Source of the DNA: Kribbella flavida DSM 17836
GTDB taxonomy: Bacteria > Actinomycetota > Actinomycetes > Propionibacteriales > Kribbellaceae
Direction of reading: 5' to 3'
NCBI RefSeq assembly: GCF_000024345.1
Contig: NC_013729.1
Span: forward strand, 248,001-312,000
DNA length: 64,000 nucleotides
Below are positions 24,388 through 32,332 of the stretch, piece by piece; position 1 is the stretch's first letter; every line of letters begins with the position of its first letter. The notes below the pieces were generated by a model. The model worked only from the letters and a program-made list of their open reading frames with translations. It searched no databases and was not told where the DNA came from. Made by a program: the position numbers and the translations under genes.

Positions 24388-25161
24388 ATGGACGGAAACA
24401 CCGTCCTGTGGATCGTCGTGGCCGCCGTGGTCGTGCTGATCCTGCTGGCATTGATCGCCGCTGCCGCGAAGAAGGCCAAGCAGCGGCGCATCGAGCATGA
24501 CCGGCAGGCAGCAGTCGAGCACGAGCAGAAGGCCCGCCTTTCCGCAGTGCACGCCGAGCGTCAGCATGCCGCGGCCGATGAGGTCGAGGCCCGGTCGCGC
24601 AAGGCCCAGGCCATCGCCGACGAGAAGGCTGCGGAGGCTCGCCGCCTGGCCGCGGGGGCCACTGAGCGGCGGGAAGCAGCCGAGCAGGCGAGCTCCGAGT
24701 CCTCGGAACACCTGACGAAGGCTCAGGAACTCCACCCGGAGGCTCAGCGGCGGGATGACGACGACAGCGCCGACCGGTCGCCGCACGCGGCGAGCTGGGG
24801 GACCGATGCAGAGCACGCCGAGGGGGCGGACCGGCACCGCCGGGACGTGCAGGGCGATGACGGGCTTCGCAGGGGTTCGCCTGAGGCCGCAGGTACGGCT
24901 GGTTCCCCCGGTGCGCCGATGCGTGGCGCTACCGAGGATCAGCTGAGTGCTCCCGGAGCGCGTGAAGAACTGGGCAACCGTGATGCGGGTCAGGTCGGCG
25001 ACCGCGACGCCGGCGGTCAGGTCGGCGACCGCGATGCGGACGGTCGGCTGATGGATGACGGGCGAGCGCAGCACGCTGCGAACGACCGTCCGGTCGACGC
25101 CGATCCCGTCGTCGATCCCGACGGCGACGGTCGTACTCCCCGGCACTCGTCACAGCAGTAA
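24388..25161 (+). CDS. Membrane-anchored coiled-coil protein, function unknown
   Basis: 257 residues. One N-terminal membrane helix (about 7-28, LWIVVAAVVVLILLALIAAA) is followed by a long charged helix predicted to be a coiled coil (about 29-120, with KAKQRRIEHDRQAAVEHEQK) and a disordered acidic/polar tail with short tandem repeats (QVGDRDAGGQVGDRDADGR near 210). I recognise no domain. ATG 24388 has AGGAGG at 24378-24383. It stands alone between two strong hairpins, so it has its own transcript. Cytoplasmic tail expected; a structural or scaffold role is a guess. Confidence 0.75.
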   Translation: MDGNTVLWIVVAAVVVLILLALIAAAAKKAKQRRIEHDRQAAVEHEQKARLSAVHAERQHAAADEVEARSRKAQAIADEKAAEARRLAAGATERREAAEQASSESSEHLTKAQELHPEAQRRDDDDSADRSPHAASWGTDAEHAEGADRHRRDVQGDDGLRRGSPEAAGTAGSPGAPMRGATEDQLSAPGAREELGNRDAGQVGDRDAGGQVGDRDADGRLMDDGRAQHAANDRPVDADPVVDPDGDGRTPRHSSQQ

Positions 25162-25209
25162 TCACACAAGCCGTTGCGCGGGCCATCCGCTCTCGCGCGG
25201 ACTTCCACG

Positions 25210-25247
25210 CCGCTCCCGCCCGGACCAACTGCTCCGGGCGGGAGCGG
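25210..25247. terminator. Bidirectional terminator hairpin
   Basis: Perfect 14-bp stem CCGCTCCCGCCCGG (25210-25223) / CCGGGCGGGAGCGG (25234-25247), loop of 10 nt. It separates the coiled-coil gene from the convergent two-component system. Confidence 0.8.
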
Positions 25248-25282
25248 TCGTCTGCGGGCGGATCGTTGGCTCCGGGCGGTTC

Positions 25283-25487
25283 GGTGAGACAGCGGCGGAG
25301 GGGGTCAGCCGGGGCGGGTCGGTGAGACAGCGGGCGGATGGCAGCCGGAGCGGGCCGGTGAGACAGCCGGGCGGATGGCAGCCGGAGCGGGCCGGTGAGA
25401 CAGCGGGCGGGATGTCGGGGGAGGTGGTCAGGCGGGGCGGGCCGGTCAAACAGCGGCGGATGGCGGCGGAGGTGGTCAGCCGGGGCG
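25283..25487. repeat. Degenerate tandem repeat, five units
   Basis: Five units, each opening GGT(G/C)A(G/A)ACAGC, start at 25283, 25321, 25357, 25394 and 25444 (spacings 38, 36, 37 and 50 bp). Units 2 and 3 are nearly identical (GGCGGATGGCAGCCGGAGCG); the others have diverged. The array runs into the last codons of the response regulator gene, which suggests it grew by slippage from that gene's 3' end. Confidence 0.8.
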
Positions 25488-26144
25488 GAGGCGGTAGCCC
25501 ATGCCTCGGATGGTCTGGATGCGGTCGGGCCCCAGCTTGCGGCGCAGGTAGCGAATGTAGACGTCGACCACGTTCGAGCCGGGATCGAAGTCGAAGCCCC
25601 AGACCTGGGACAGCAGTTGTTCGCGGGACAGCACCTGGTCGGGGTGCCGGCAGAAGACCTCGGCGAGCAGGAACTCCCGGGCGGTGAGGTCGACCGTGCG
25701 GCCGTCGACGGAGGCGCGGCGGGTGCGCAGGTCAAGGCTGAGGTCGCCGACCTGCAGGATGTTCGCGTCGGCCGTGCCGGAGCCGTCGCTGCGCAACCGG
25801 AGCCGGACCCGCGCCAGCAGTTCCTCGAAGGCGAACGGCTTGGCGATGTAGTCGTCGGCCCCACCTTCCAGCCCGGCGACCGTGTCGCGCACCCCGTCCC
25901 GTGCGGTCAAGATCACCACCGGCATCGTCACCCGCGCCTCCCGCAGCCGCCGCAGCACGGTGAACCCGTCCACCCGCGGCAGGCCGAGGTCGAGCAGCAG
26001 CAGGTCGTAGCCGCCACTCACCCCTTCCTGGTACGCCGTTTCGCCGTCCGCCACGACCGTGGTGACGAAACCGTTGCTGCGCAGTCCCCGCTCGACGAAC
26101 GACGCGATCCGCTGCTCGTCCTCGGCGATCAGAATCCGGTTCAT
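25476..26144 (-). CDS. OmpR/PhoB-type response regulator
   Basis: 222 residues. Receiver domain (1-115): acidic pocket in ILIAEDE, phospho-acceptor Asp in LLLLDLGLP (about residue 51), conserved Thr in VVILTARD and Lys in YIAKPFAFEEL. Winged-helix domain (about 130-222): LTAREFLLAEVFCRHPDQVL, VWGFDFDPGSNVVDVYIRYL, IQTIRGMGYRLR. It is phosphorylated by the kinase encoded just upstream and binds DNA as a dimer. ATG 26144 overlaps the kinase stop (ATGA) and has GAGGAGG upstream. Candidate target: the GATGAG box at 28059-28101 in front of its own operon. Confidence 0.95.
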   Translation of the reverse strand: MNRILIAEDEQRIASFVERGLRSNGFVTTVVADGETAYQEGVSGGYDLLLLDLGLPRVDGFTVLRRLREARVTMPVVILTARDGVRDTVAGLEGGADDYIAKPFAFEELLARVRLRLRSDGSGTADANILQVGDLSLDLRTRRASVDGRTVDLTAREFLLAEVFCRHPDQVLSREQLLSQVWGFDFDPGSNVVDVYIRYLRRKLGPDRIQTIRGMGYRLRPG

Positions 26145-27691
26145 CGCACCTCCTCGCTCTCCACGATCTCGCCGAGCTCTTCGTCCACCGACTGCTCCAC
26201 CGCCGGCCCGAACGGCAACTCCAGCTCGAACCGCGCACCAGGCCCGCCGCCGTCCGCCAGCCGGGCGTCGCCACCGTGCGCCCGGGCGATGGACCGGACG
26301 ATCGCCAGCCCGAGCCCCGCCCCGTCGGTCCGCCCCTGATCGTTGCCTCGGGCAAATCTGTCGAAGATCCGTTCCCGGTCGGCGACGCAGACCCCGGCGC
26401 CCGAGTCCTCGACCCACAACAGCACCCGCGCCGGACCGTCCGGATCAGCGGGAATCACCCGGGAACCGACCGAGATGCGGTCGCCGGGTCGGGTGTGGCG
26501 GACGGCGTTCGAGACCAGTTGCATCAGGGCCTGCGTCAGCCGTTGACCGTCGGCGAGCATGCTGGCGTCAGCCGATTCGTCGACGCGCCAGGTGCGGTCG
26601 GCCAGCGGGCGAGCCTTGGCGACGGCCTCCACCACCAGCTCGGTCAGGTTGACCTGCTCCAGCTCGAGGAAGTCCGGGCGGCCGGACTTGGCCAGCACCA
26701 GCAGGTCGTCGACCATGCGGTTCATCCGGGCGAGCTCGTCGAGGATGAGCGCGCGGGTCTGCTCGCGGTCGCGCGGATCGTCGCTCATGAGTTCGAGATG
26801 CCCGCGGATCACCGTGATCGGCGTCCGCAGCTCGTGCCCGGCGTTGTCGACGAACTCGCGCTGCGCGGTGAACGCGAACTCCAGCCGGTCCAGCATCGTG
26901 TTGAACGTGCGGGCCAGCTGCGCGACGTCATCGTTGCCGACGACATCGATTCGGCGGCGCAGGTCGGAGGCGCCGATCTGCTCCGCGGTCGCGCGCACCT
27001 GCCGGATCGGCGCCAGCACTCGTCCGGTGACGATCCAGCAGGCGCCGGCCGCCATCGCCAGCGTGACCAGGCCGATCAACGCCAGCGCCTTCGCCGCGTC
27101 CTCCAGCGGTTGCGCCAAGAGGTCGCGGAACTCCAGCAGGACAAGCTGCGCCCGCACCGGCTCCGTCCCCACCCGCACCGGGATCACGGCGTACCGGACC
27201 TTGCCGGCGGTGCTGTCGACCCACCCGTACTGCGGGGTGGTGGCCGACCCGATCCGCTGGACGAAGGCGGTGTCGGTGTCGAGGCGTGCGGGCGGCGTGC
27301 CCTGGCTGCGGTGGTAGGCGCGGCCGTCGACGATCGTGAAGAACGCCTCCGAGGTGTCGGGCAGGTTGCTCTGCAGCCAGCGATCGAGCAGGTCCTCGGG
27401 AGTGGTGAGGGACGCGGCGGTCGGCGAGCCGGCGTACGCGCGGAACTTGGTTGCCTCGTGCGTGAGCTCGGCATCCGCCGCGGCGTCGGAGCGCGCGGAC
27501 AGCACCTGCCAGGTGAGGAAGACCACCGCGGTGACGGCCAGCGCGAGTACGCCGAGCATCCACCCGATGATGCGTACCCGCGCACTGACCCCACCCCGAC
27601 CACCGACCCCACCTCGCGGGCCGGCTCCGCTCGGAAGCCCGGCACCGCCCGGAGCACCGCCCCCGCGGCGCCTCAGCCCGACCACCCGCAC
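26141..27691 (-). CDS. Sensor histidine kinase
   Basis: 516 residues from GTG 27691. A Gly/Arg-rich N-terminal 35 residues precede membrane helix 1 (IIGWMLGVLALAVTAVVFLT); an extracytoplasmic sensor domain of about 140 residues follows, then helix 2 (LALIGLVTLAMAAGACWIVT), HAMP, the H-box FVDNAGHELRTPITVIRGHL, the N-box LMQLVSNAVRHT and the G-boxes DSGAGV and GAGLGLAIVRS. It autophosphorylates on the H-box His and passes phosphate to the regulator at 25476. The signal is unknown. The start is uncertain: GTG 27691 or 27685, both before the odd Gly/Arg-rich stretch. Third in transcription order is the regulator; the small anchored protein at 27698 is first. Confidence 0.93.
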   Translation of the reverse strand: MRVVGLRRRGGGAPGGAGLPSGAGPRGGVGGRGGVSARVRIIGWMLGVLALAVTAVVFLTWQVLSARSDAAADAELTHEATKFRAYAGSPTAASLTTPEDLLDRWLQSNLPDTSEAFFTIVDGRAYHRSQGTPPARLDTDTAFVQRIGSATTPQYGWVDSTAGKVRYAVIPVRVGTEPVRAQLVLLEFRDLLAQPLEDAAKALALIGLVTLAMAAGACWIVTGRVLAPIRQVRATAEQIGASDLRRRIDVVGNDDVAQLARTFNTMLDRLEFAFTAQREFVDNAGHELRTPITVIRGHLELMSDDPRDREQTRALILDELARMNRMVDDLLVLAKSGRPDFLELEQVNLTELVVEAVAKARPLADRTWRVDESADASMLADGQRLTQALMQLVSNAVRHTRPGDRISVGSRVIPADPDGPARVLLWVEDSGAGVCVADRERIFDRFARGNDQGRTDGAGLGLAIVRSIARAHGGDARLADGGGPGARFELELPFGPAVEQSVDEELGEIVESEEVR

Positions 27692-27697
27692 CGCGCG

Positions 27698-28027
27698 TCA
27701 GTCATCGCCCTGCACGGCATCGTCCAGATCGTCGTCGATTCCGTCGTCGTCCCGGTCGTCGTTCTCACCGGCCGTCCGCGGACTGCCGGGCGCGACCGGA
27801 TCGGCGCCCGGCGTGGTCGGCGCGGTGGTCGGCGGTGCTGTGGTCGGCGCTGTGGCCGGCGGCGTACCGGGAGAGCGCGGCGGCACCGAGACCCCGGACC
27901 CCGCGGGCACCACGACCGTCTCGCCGAGGCCCGGCGACGACCGGTCCGCGAGGTAGCGCGTCAGCGCGAACCCGCCAACGGCCAGCACCAGGACAACGGC
28001 GAGGTAGACGAGACGGGGCGATCGCAT
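27698..28027 (-). CDS. Small membrane-anchored acidic-tail protein
   Basis: 109 residues. One N-terminal membrane helix (about 5-22, LVYLAVVLVLAVGGFALTRY) is followed by a Pro/Thr/Ala-rich spacer (TPPATAPTTAPPTTAPTTPG) and a very acidic end (DDRDDDGIDDDLDD). The Asp spacing in that end resembles a calcium-binding loop (DxDxDG-like: DRDDDGIDDD). It is probably anchored and exposed outside. It is the first gene of the operon with the sensor kinase and regulator (6 nt to the kinase start), so it may help in signal sensing or be a regulon output. No named family recognised. ATG 28027 is chosen because the basic RSPR then precedes the helix. Confidence 0.7.
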   Translation of the reverse strand: MRSPRLVYLAVVLVLAVGGFALTRYLADRSSPGLGETVVVPAGSGVSVPPRSPGTPPATAPTTAPPTTAPTTPGADPVAPGSPRTAGENDDRDDDGIDDDLDDAVQGDD

Positions 28028-28058
28028 GCTCACAGTCTGCGCCCCCTCCCGAAGACCT

Positions 28059-28101
28059 GGATGAGCCCGACATGAGAGCATTCTCATCGAACTCAGATGA
28101 G
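28059..28101 (-). promoter_or_regulatory. GATGAG repeat box, candidate response-regulator site
   Basis: GATGAG at 28060-28065 and CATGAG at 28071-28076 are 11 bp apart in direct orientation, as for OmpR-type dimers. A perfect inverted pair ATGAGA-GCAT-TCTCAT covers 28072-28087, and another GATGAG lies at 28096-28101. The box sits about 35-75 nt upstream of the operon's first start codon and overlaps the end of ilvA. Confidence 0.5.
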
Positions 28102-29364
28102 GTACCGGAACTCCGCGGAGTCCGGGCGGATCCGTTCGATGTCCAGTGGCGCCGCGTCCATCCGGTCCAGCAGGCCGGCCAGGTCACCCGGCCGGCCGAT
28201 CTCGATGCCGACCAGCGCGACGCCGGTCTCCCGGTTGTTGCGCTTGACGTACTCGAACAGGGTGATGTCGTCGTCCGGCCCGAGCACCCCGTCGAGGAAC
28301 TGCCGCAGAGCGCCCGGCTCCTGCGGGAACGTCACCAGGAAGTAGTGCTTCAGCCCTTCGTGCACGAGCGACCGCTCGAGGATCTCGCCGTACCGGCTGA
28401 CGTCGTTGTTCCCGCCGGACAGCAAGCAGACGACCGTCTCGCCGGGCTTCAGTTCGACGCCGTGCCCCAGCGCCGCCGCTGACAGCGCACCGGCGGGCTC
28501 CGCGATCAGGCCGTCGGTCTGGTACAGCTCCAGCATCTCCGAGCAGACCAGCCCTTCCGGCACCGAGATCATCTCGACCCCGGCCGCCGAAACCAGCGGC
28601 AACGTGACGTCGCCGACCCGCCGGACCGCCGCGCCGTCGACGAAGCTGTCCAGCTGCGGCAAGGTCACCGGCTCGCCCGCGGCCAGCGCGGCCGCCATGC
28701 TCGCGGCGCCGGCCGGCTCCACGCCCACGATCCGCACGCCGGGATGCCGCTCGGCCAGGTACGCCGCGACGCCCGCGACGAGTCCGCCGCCGCCGACCGG
28801 GACGACCAGGACGTCCGGCGTACGGCCGAGCTGCTCGACGAGCTCGACCGCGACCGTCCCTTGCCCTGCGACAGTGCGCGGGTCGTCGAACGCCGGCACC
28901 AGCGTCGCTCCGGTCGCGGCGGCTTCGGCGAGTGCGGCGGCCGCGGCGTCGTCGTACGTGTCGCCGGTGACGATCACCTCGATCTGCGCGCCGCCGAGCG
29001 CGGCAATCCGGTCCCGCTTCTGCCGGGGCGTCGTCCGCGGTACGTAGACGCGGCCGGAGACGCCGAGCGTGTGGCAGGAGTAGGCGAGGCCCTGCCCGTG
29101 GTTGCCGGCCGAGGCGCAGACCACGCCGGCCCGCTTGGCGGCCTCGTCGAGCTGGGCGATCAGGTTGTAGGCACCGCGCAGCTTGTACGACCGGCCGATC
29201 TGCAGGTCCTCGCGTTTCAGCCACACCTCGGCGCCGGTGCGTGCGGAGAGTCGCGGGTTGCGTTGCAGCGGAGTCCGGAGCGCGACCCCGTCCAGTCGCC
29301 GGACGGCGGCCTCGACCTCAGCCGCGCCGACGGTCGGTCGAGCCACTGTTTCACTGCCCTGCAT
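28093..29364 (-). CDS. ilvA: Threonine ammonia-lyase
   Basis: 423 residues. The fold-type II PLP domain (about 1-330) has the Schiff-base Lys in GRSYKLRGAYN (about K61), SAGNHGQGLAYS, the glycine loop VPVGGGGLVAG and CLLSGGNNDVSRY. A C-terminal ACT-like regulatory domain (about 335-423, HYFLVTFPQEPGALRQFLDG) makes it the shorter biosynthetic type. It deaminates threonine to 2-oxobutanoate, the first step to isoleucine, and is expected to be feedback-controlled through the ACT domain. It is transcribed alone; the start lies close to the GTG/ATG used, MQGSETVARP. A palindrome at 29469-29491 may be part of its control region. Confidence 0.93.
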   Translation of the reverse strand: MQGSETVARPTVGAAEVEAAVRRLDGVALRTPLQRNPRLSARTGAEVWLKREDLQIGRSYKLRGAYNLIAQLDEAAKRAGVVCASAGNHGQGLAYSCHTLGVSGRVYVPRTTPRQKRDRIAALGGAQIEVIVTGDTYDDAAAAALAEAAATGATLVPAFDDPRTVAGQGTVAVELVEQLGRTPDVLVVPVGGGGLVAGVAAYLAERHPGVRIVGVEPAGAASMAAALAAGEPVTLPQLDSFVDGAAVRRVGDVTLPLVSAAGVEMISVPEGLVCSEMLELYQTDGLIAEPAGALSAAALGHGVELKPGETVVCLLSGGNNDVSRYGEILERSLVHEGLKHYFLVTFPQEPGALRQFLDGVLGPDDDITLFEYVKRNNRETGVALVGIEIGRPGDLAGLLDRMDAAPLDIERIRPDSAEFRYLI

Positions 29365-29468
29365 GGCGTTCCTTCCCGTGCATCTGCACGTTCTTCACCG
29401 GTTCTCTCGCTGCACAAGACACGGTGCGTCCACACTACGGACGGGCCGGACACCGTTGGGCAACAGGT

Positions 29469-29491
29469 CCCTTTTCGCATGCGTGAAAGGG
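29469..29491. promoter_or_regulatory. Near-palindrome upstream of ilvA
   Basis: CCCTTT-TCGCATGCGTG-AAAGGG: 6-bp perfect arms around a CGCATGCG core, with one base offset. It lies in the 234-bp gap between the divergent ilvA and HIRAN-like genes. It could be an operator; no regulator is implied by the neighbours. Confidence 0.3.
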
Positions 29492-29598
29492 GCTCCGGCT
29501 GGGGAGTCTAGTTCTCATACGCTCACTCGGTGTAACGGCCAGGGGTTCCTGGACGGGATGAGCCGAGTCACCGGTCAACGGGGACTGGAGGGCAACGT

Positions 29599-30465
29599 AT
29601 GGAACTGATTCCGTTCAGTCTGTGGGGAGACGCCCTGTGGTGCGGACAGGAAGTGGTGCGGGAAACCGCCCACGAGCAGGCGATTCGCAGCCTGTTCCCG
29701 GATCCGATCCCAGCGCGAGGAGCAGACCTGGACACCGACGCGGATCTCGTCCCGGAACCGCACAACCGCTTCGACCCGCGCTCGATCGCCGTTCGGGTGC
29801 AGGGCAAGGTGGTCGGCTACCTGCCGAGGGACGACGCGCACCGGTACCACCCGGTGCTGTCAGAACTGGTGGCCCAAGGCCTGCAACCGCAGGTCCCGTG
29901 CCACCTGTGGGTCAGTGAATGGGAACCGGCCGACTGGGAGGGCAAAGGCAACCACACCAAAGAATTCCACGCCAGCGTGGCCGTCGCGCTGGGGCAGCCA
30001 CACATGCTGGTGCCGGTGAACCTGCCACCGCCCGGCAGCTTCCACGTCCTGCCGCCCGGCAGCGGGATCGTGGTGCCGGGCAGCGAGATCCGTCCGGAGG
30101 TGCTGGCGCCGTTCTTCCGGCCGGAAGGCGAGTGCTGGGCCTACGCGACGTTGCACGCCGCCGACGAGGACGACGGCGTGCACGACCGGCCCCGGACGGT
30201 GGTGGAGGTCCGGCTCGACGACGAACCGGTGGGCCGGCTCAGTCCGCGGCTCAGCGCCGAGTTCCTGCCGGCGATCCACTACCTGGCCGACATGCGGGCG
30301 GAAACGGCCGCCCGGGTCGCCGTCCGCGGTGACAGATTCGCCTCGGAGGTGATCTTGTACGCGGCTCGGAGTCACGACCTGCCGGCGACCTGGCCGGACG
30401 GTCTGACCCGGTCCCCAGTCGCTTCCCCCACCTGGCACTACTGGGCCGGCAAAGAAGCGAACTAG
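29599..30465 (+). CDS. HIRAN-like domain protein
   Basis: 288 residues. The stretch at about 50-85 (LVPEPHNRFDPRSIAVRVQG, KVVGYLPRDDAHRYHPVL) has the conserved pattern of HIRAN domains (EPxNxxDxxAIxV ... GYLP), which bind DNA ends or occur in DNA-repair and antirestriction-like proteins. A second, weaker copy of the same pattern may be at about 195-240 (RTVVEVRLDDEPVGRLSPRL). No nuclease or helicase domain follows. Divergent from ilvA, followed by a terminator hairpin. I am fairly sure of the HIRAN-like fold and unsure of function. Confidence 0.72.
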   Translation: MELIPFSLWGDALWCGQEVVRETAHEQAIRSLFPDPIPARGADLDTDADLVPEPHNRFDPRSIAVRVQGKVVGYLPRDDAHRYHPVLSELVAQGLQPQVPCHLWVSEWEPADWEGKGNHTKEFHASVAVALGQPHMLVPVNLPPPGSFHVLPPGSGIVVPGSEIRPEVLAPFFRPEGECWAYATLHAADEDDGVHDRPRTVVEVRLDDEPVGRLSPRLSAEFLPAIHYLADMRAETAARVAVRGDRFASEVILYAARSHDLPATWPDGLTRSPVASPTWHYWAGKEAN

Positions 30466-30543
30466 CGCGCGGCCAACGGCGGACGCGCAGTACTCACCAA
30501 GCATCAGGTGGTGGCGGGTACTGCGGGCCTACCAAGGGCTGAA

Positions 30544-30573
30544 GTACACCTGCGGAACGCCCCGCGGGTGTAC
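30544..30573. terminator. Terminator between convergent genes
   Basis: GTACACC (30544-30550) pairs with GGTGTAC (30567-30573), with an inner GCGG/CCGC stem. It sits between the HIRAN-like gene and the convergent MBL gene and can serve both. Confidence 0.7.
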
Positions 30574-30586
30574 GACGCGCTCGGCG

Positions 30587-31330
30587 TCACCATGGCATGG
30601 TTAGTCCGACCTCAGCGCACGCTGTCGGTCCACCGAAGACCGCAGCAGCTCTGGCAGTCGCCGCGTCCGGGGTGAGCGACGGGCCGACGTGGGTGACAAC
30701 CAGCCGCCGTACGCCGGTACGCCGGGCAACCGCTCCGGCCTGCTCAGGTGTGTGGTGGCCTCCGCTCGCCTCACCGGAGTCGGCCTCGCACAGCAGCAGG
30801 TCCACGCCCGCAGCCAGCTCGTCCAGTGCCGGACAGGGCTCGCAGTCGCCGGAGTACGCCAGCGTCCGGCCCTCGGCGGAAGCCCGCAGCCCGTACGCGT
30901 CGCAGCCGTGCTCCACAGCGCCGCTGACCAGCTGCAGCCCGCCCAGCTCCACAGTGAGCCCGTCGCGCAGCTCCCGCAGCTCCAGCACGTTGCTGACGAA
31001 CCCTGCGTCGGGCTGCTCGAAGAACCCAGCAAGACGCTTCCCCAACCCCGCCGGCGCGTACACCGGCAAAGGCCGGACCAGCGGCGGCAGGAGACCGTAG
31101 GCCAGCGCGTAATAGGCGTTCAGCACGTCGCCGACATGGTCGAGGTGCAGATGGGACACCCAGATCGCGTCGAGCTGGTCCAGCGAAGTGTGCCGCAGCA
31201 GCTCGGCCAGGGACCCGGGTCCGGCGTCCATCCAGACCTTGGCGCCGCCGCCCTGCAACAGGTAGCCCGAGCAGGGGCGGTCCGGAAGCGGGTAGGGAGC
31301 GGCGGTGCCGAGAACTGTGAGGCTGGTCAG
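30587..31330 (-). CDS. MBL-fold metallo-hydrolase (possible CTG start)
   Basis: About 247 residues if started at CTG 31330. The metallo-beta-lactamase motif SHLHLDHVGD, a further His (VEHGCDAYG), Asp in LAYSGDCEP and the final His in VVTHVGPSL show an active metal-dependent hydrolase of the RNase Z/PhnP-like side of the superfamily. No ATG, GTG or TTG precedes the conserved first strand (SLTVLGTAAPYPLPDRPCSGY); TTG 31258 would delete it. CTG 31330 overlaps the stop of the esterase gene as CTGA, the same geometry as the coupled ATGA/GTGA pairs elsewhere here, so I place the start there. It forms an operon with the esterase. Substrate unknown. Confidence 0.78.
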   Translation of the reverse strand: MTSLTVLGTAAPYPLPDRPCSGYLLQGGGAKVWMDAGPGSLAELLRHTSLDQLDAIWVSHLHLDHVGDVLNAYYALAYGLLPPLVRPLPVYAPAGLGKRLAGFFEQPDAGFVSNVLELRELRDGLTVELGGLQLVSGAVEHGCDAYGLRASAEGRTLAYSGDCEPCPALDELAAGVDLLLCEADSGEASGGHHTPEQAGAVARRTGVRRLVVTHVGPSLTPDAATARAAAVFGGPTACAEVGLTMPW

Positions 31331-32286
31331 AGCTTCGCGCCGATCAGCTGGTAGATGTCGTCGTGCGCGCCCGGCAGGTCGTCGTGGCCCAGGTCCGGGT
31401 AGGTGCGGAGCTCCTTGACGCCGGTGAGCTTGTTGTAGACCGCGTACTGCGTCGACGGCGGGCAGACCTGGTCCTCGAGTCCGACGAACAGCGTCACCTC
31501 GGCCTGCACCCGCGGGGCCAGGTGCTGGAGGTCGATGTAGCCGAGGGTGGTGAAGACCTCCTGCTCACGCAGGTGCCGCGGGTCGCGCTTCTTGAACCAG
31601 GTGGTGATCTCGTTGTACGGGTTCGTGTCCAGGTTGAGTTCCCACGCGCGCTGGTAGTCGGTCAGGAACGGGTACACGCTGGCGGCGTACTTGATCTCCG
31701 GGGTGAGCGCGGCGCAGACCAGGCTGAGGCCGCCGCCCTGGCTCCAGCCGGTGGTCGCGACCCGGGCCCCGTCGACCTCGGGCAGGCCGCGGATGATGTC
31801 CGCCAGCCGCCGGGTGTCCAGGAAGACGTGCTTGTACAGCAGGCTGTCGGGGCCGCCGTCGAGCCCGTGCACCAGGTGGTTGTGCAGGCTGAAGCTGTTC
31901 GGCTCCTGGGAGCTGGTGCGGAAGCCGACCTGTTCCCGCACGTCCAGCGCGGCCACGGTGAACCCGCGGGCGGCGTACGGCAGCAGGTCGACCCAGCGCG
32001 GCTGCTCACCGCCGTACCCGTGGAACATCAGGACGGCCGGTCCGGCCGGCTCCTGCGGCCGGATCACCTTGGCGTGCACCCGGTAGTCGCCGGTGCCGTT
32101 GAAGTACAGGTGCTGCGCGGTCGCCGTGGTCAGCGGGAAGTCGGTCGCGTCGACGAACGACGCGTCGGCGTCGGTCCCGGCCAGCTCGGCCAGTGCCTTG
32201 TCCCAGAACTGGTCGAAGTCGTCCGGCCGCGGATTGGTGCCCTGGTAGACGCTCAGTTCCTCGGCAGACATCTCGAACGACAGCAC
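31327..32286 (-). CDS. Acetyl-xylan esterase / cephalosporin-C deacetylase family
   Basis: 319 residues, alpha/beta hydrolase of the AXE1 family (carbohydrate esterase 7 type). The oxyanion region FHGYGGEQPRW, the diagnostic REQVGFRTSSQ stretch, the nucleophile elbow GWSQGGGLSLV, Asp in LFVGLEDQVCPPSTQ and His in DLGHDDLPG give the complete triad. Members remove acetyl groups from xylo-oligosaccharides and similar substrates, usually in the cytoplasm; no signal peptide is present. GTG 32286 has GGGAG upstream. First gene of the pair with the MBL hydrolase. Confidence 0.9.
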   Translation of the reverse strand: MLSFEMSAEELSVYQGTNPRPDDFDQFWDKALAELAGTDADASFVDATDFPLTTATAQHLYFNGTGDYRVHAKVIRPQEPAGPAVLMFHGYGGEQPRWVDLLPYAARGFTVAALDVREQVGFRTSSQEPNSFSLHNHLVHGLDGGPDSLLYKHVFLDTRRLADIIRGLPEVDGARVATTGWSQGGGLSLVCAALTPEIKYAASVYPFLTDYQRAWELNLDTNPYNEITTWFKKRDPRHLREQEVFTTLGYIDLQHLAPRVQAEVTLFVGLEDQVCPPSTQYAVYNKLTGVKELRTYPDLGHDDLPGAHDDIYQLIGAKL

Positions 32287-32332
32287 GCGCGACTCCCTCG
32301 ATCAGAACCGGACAGGTCCGAACAAACCCCGG

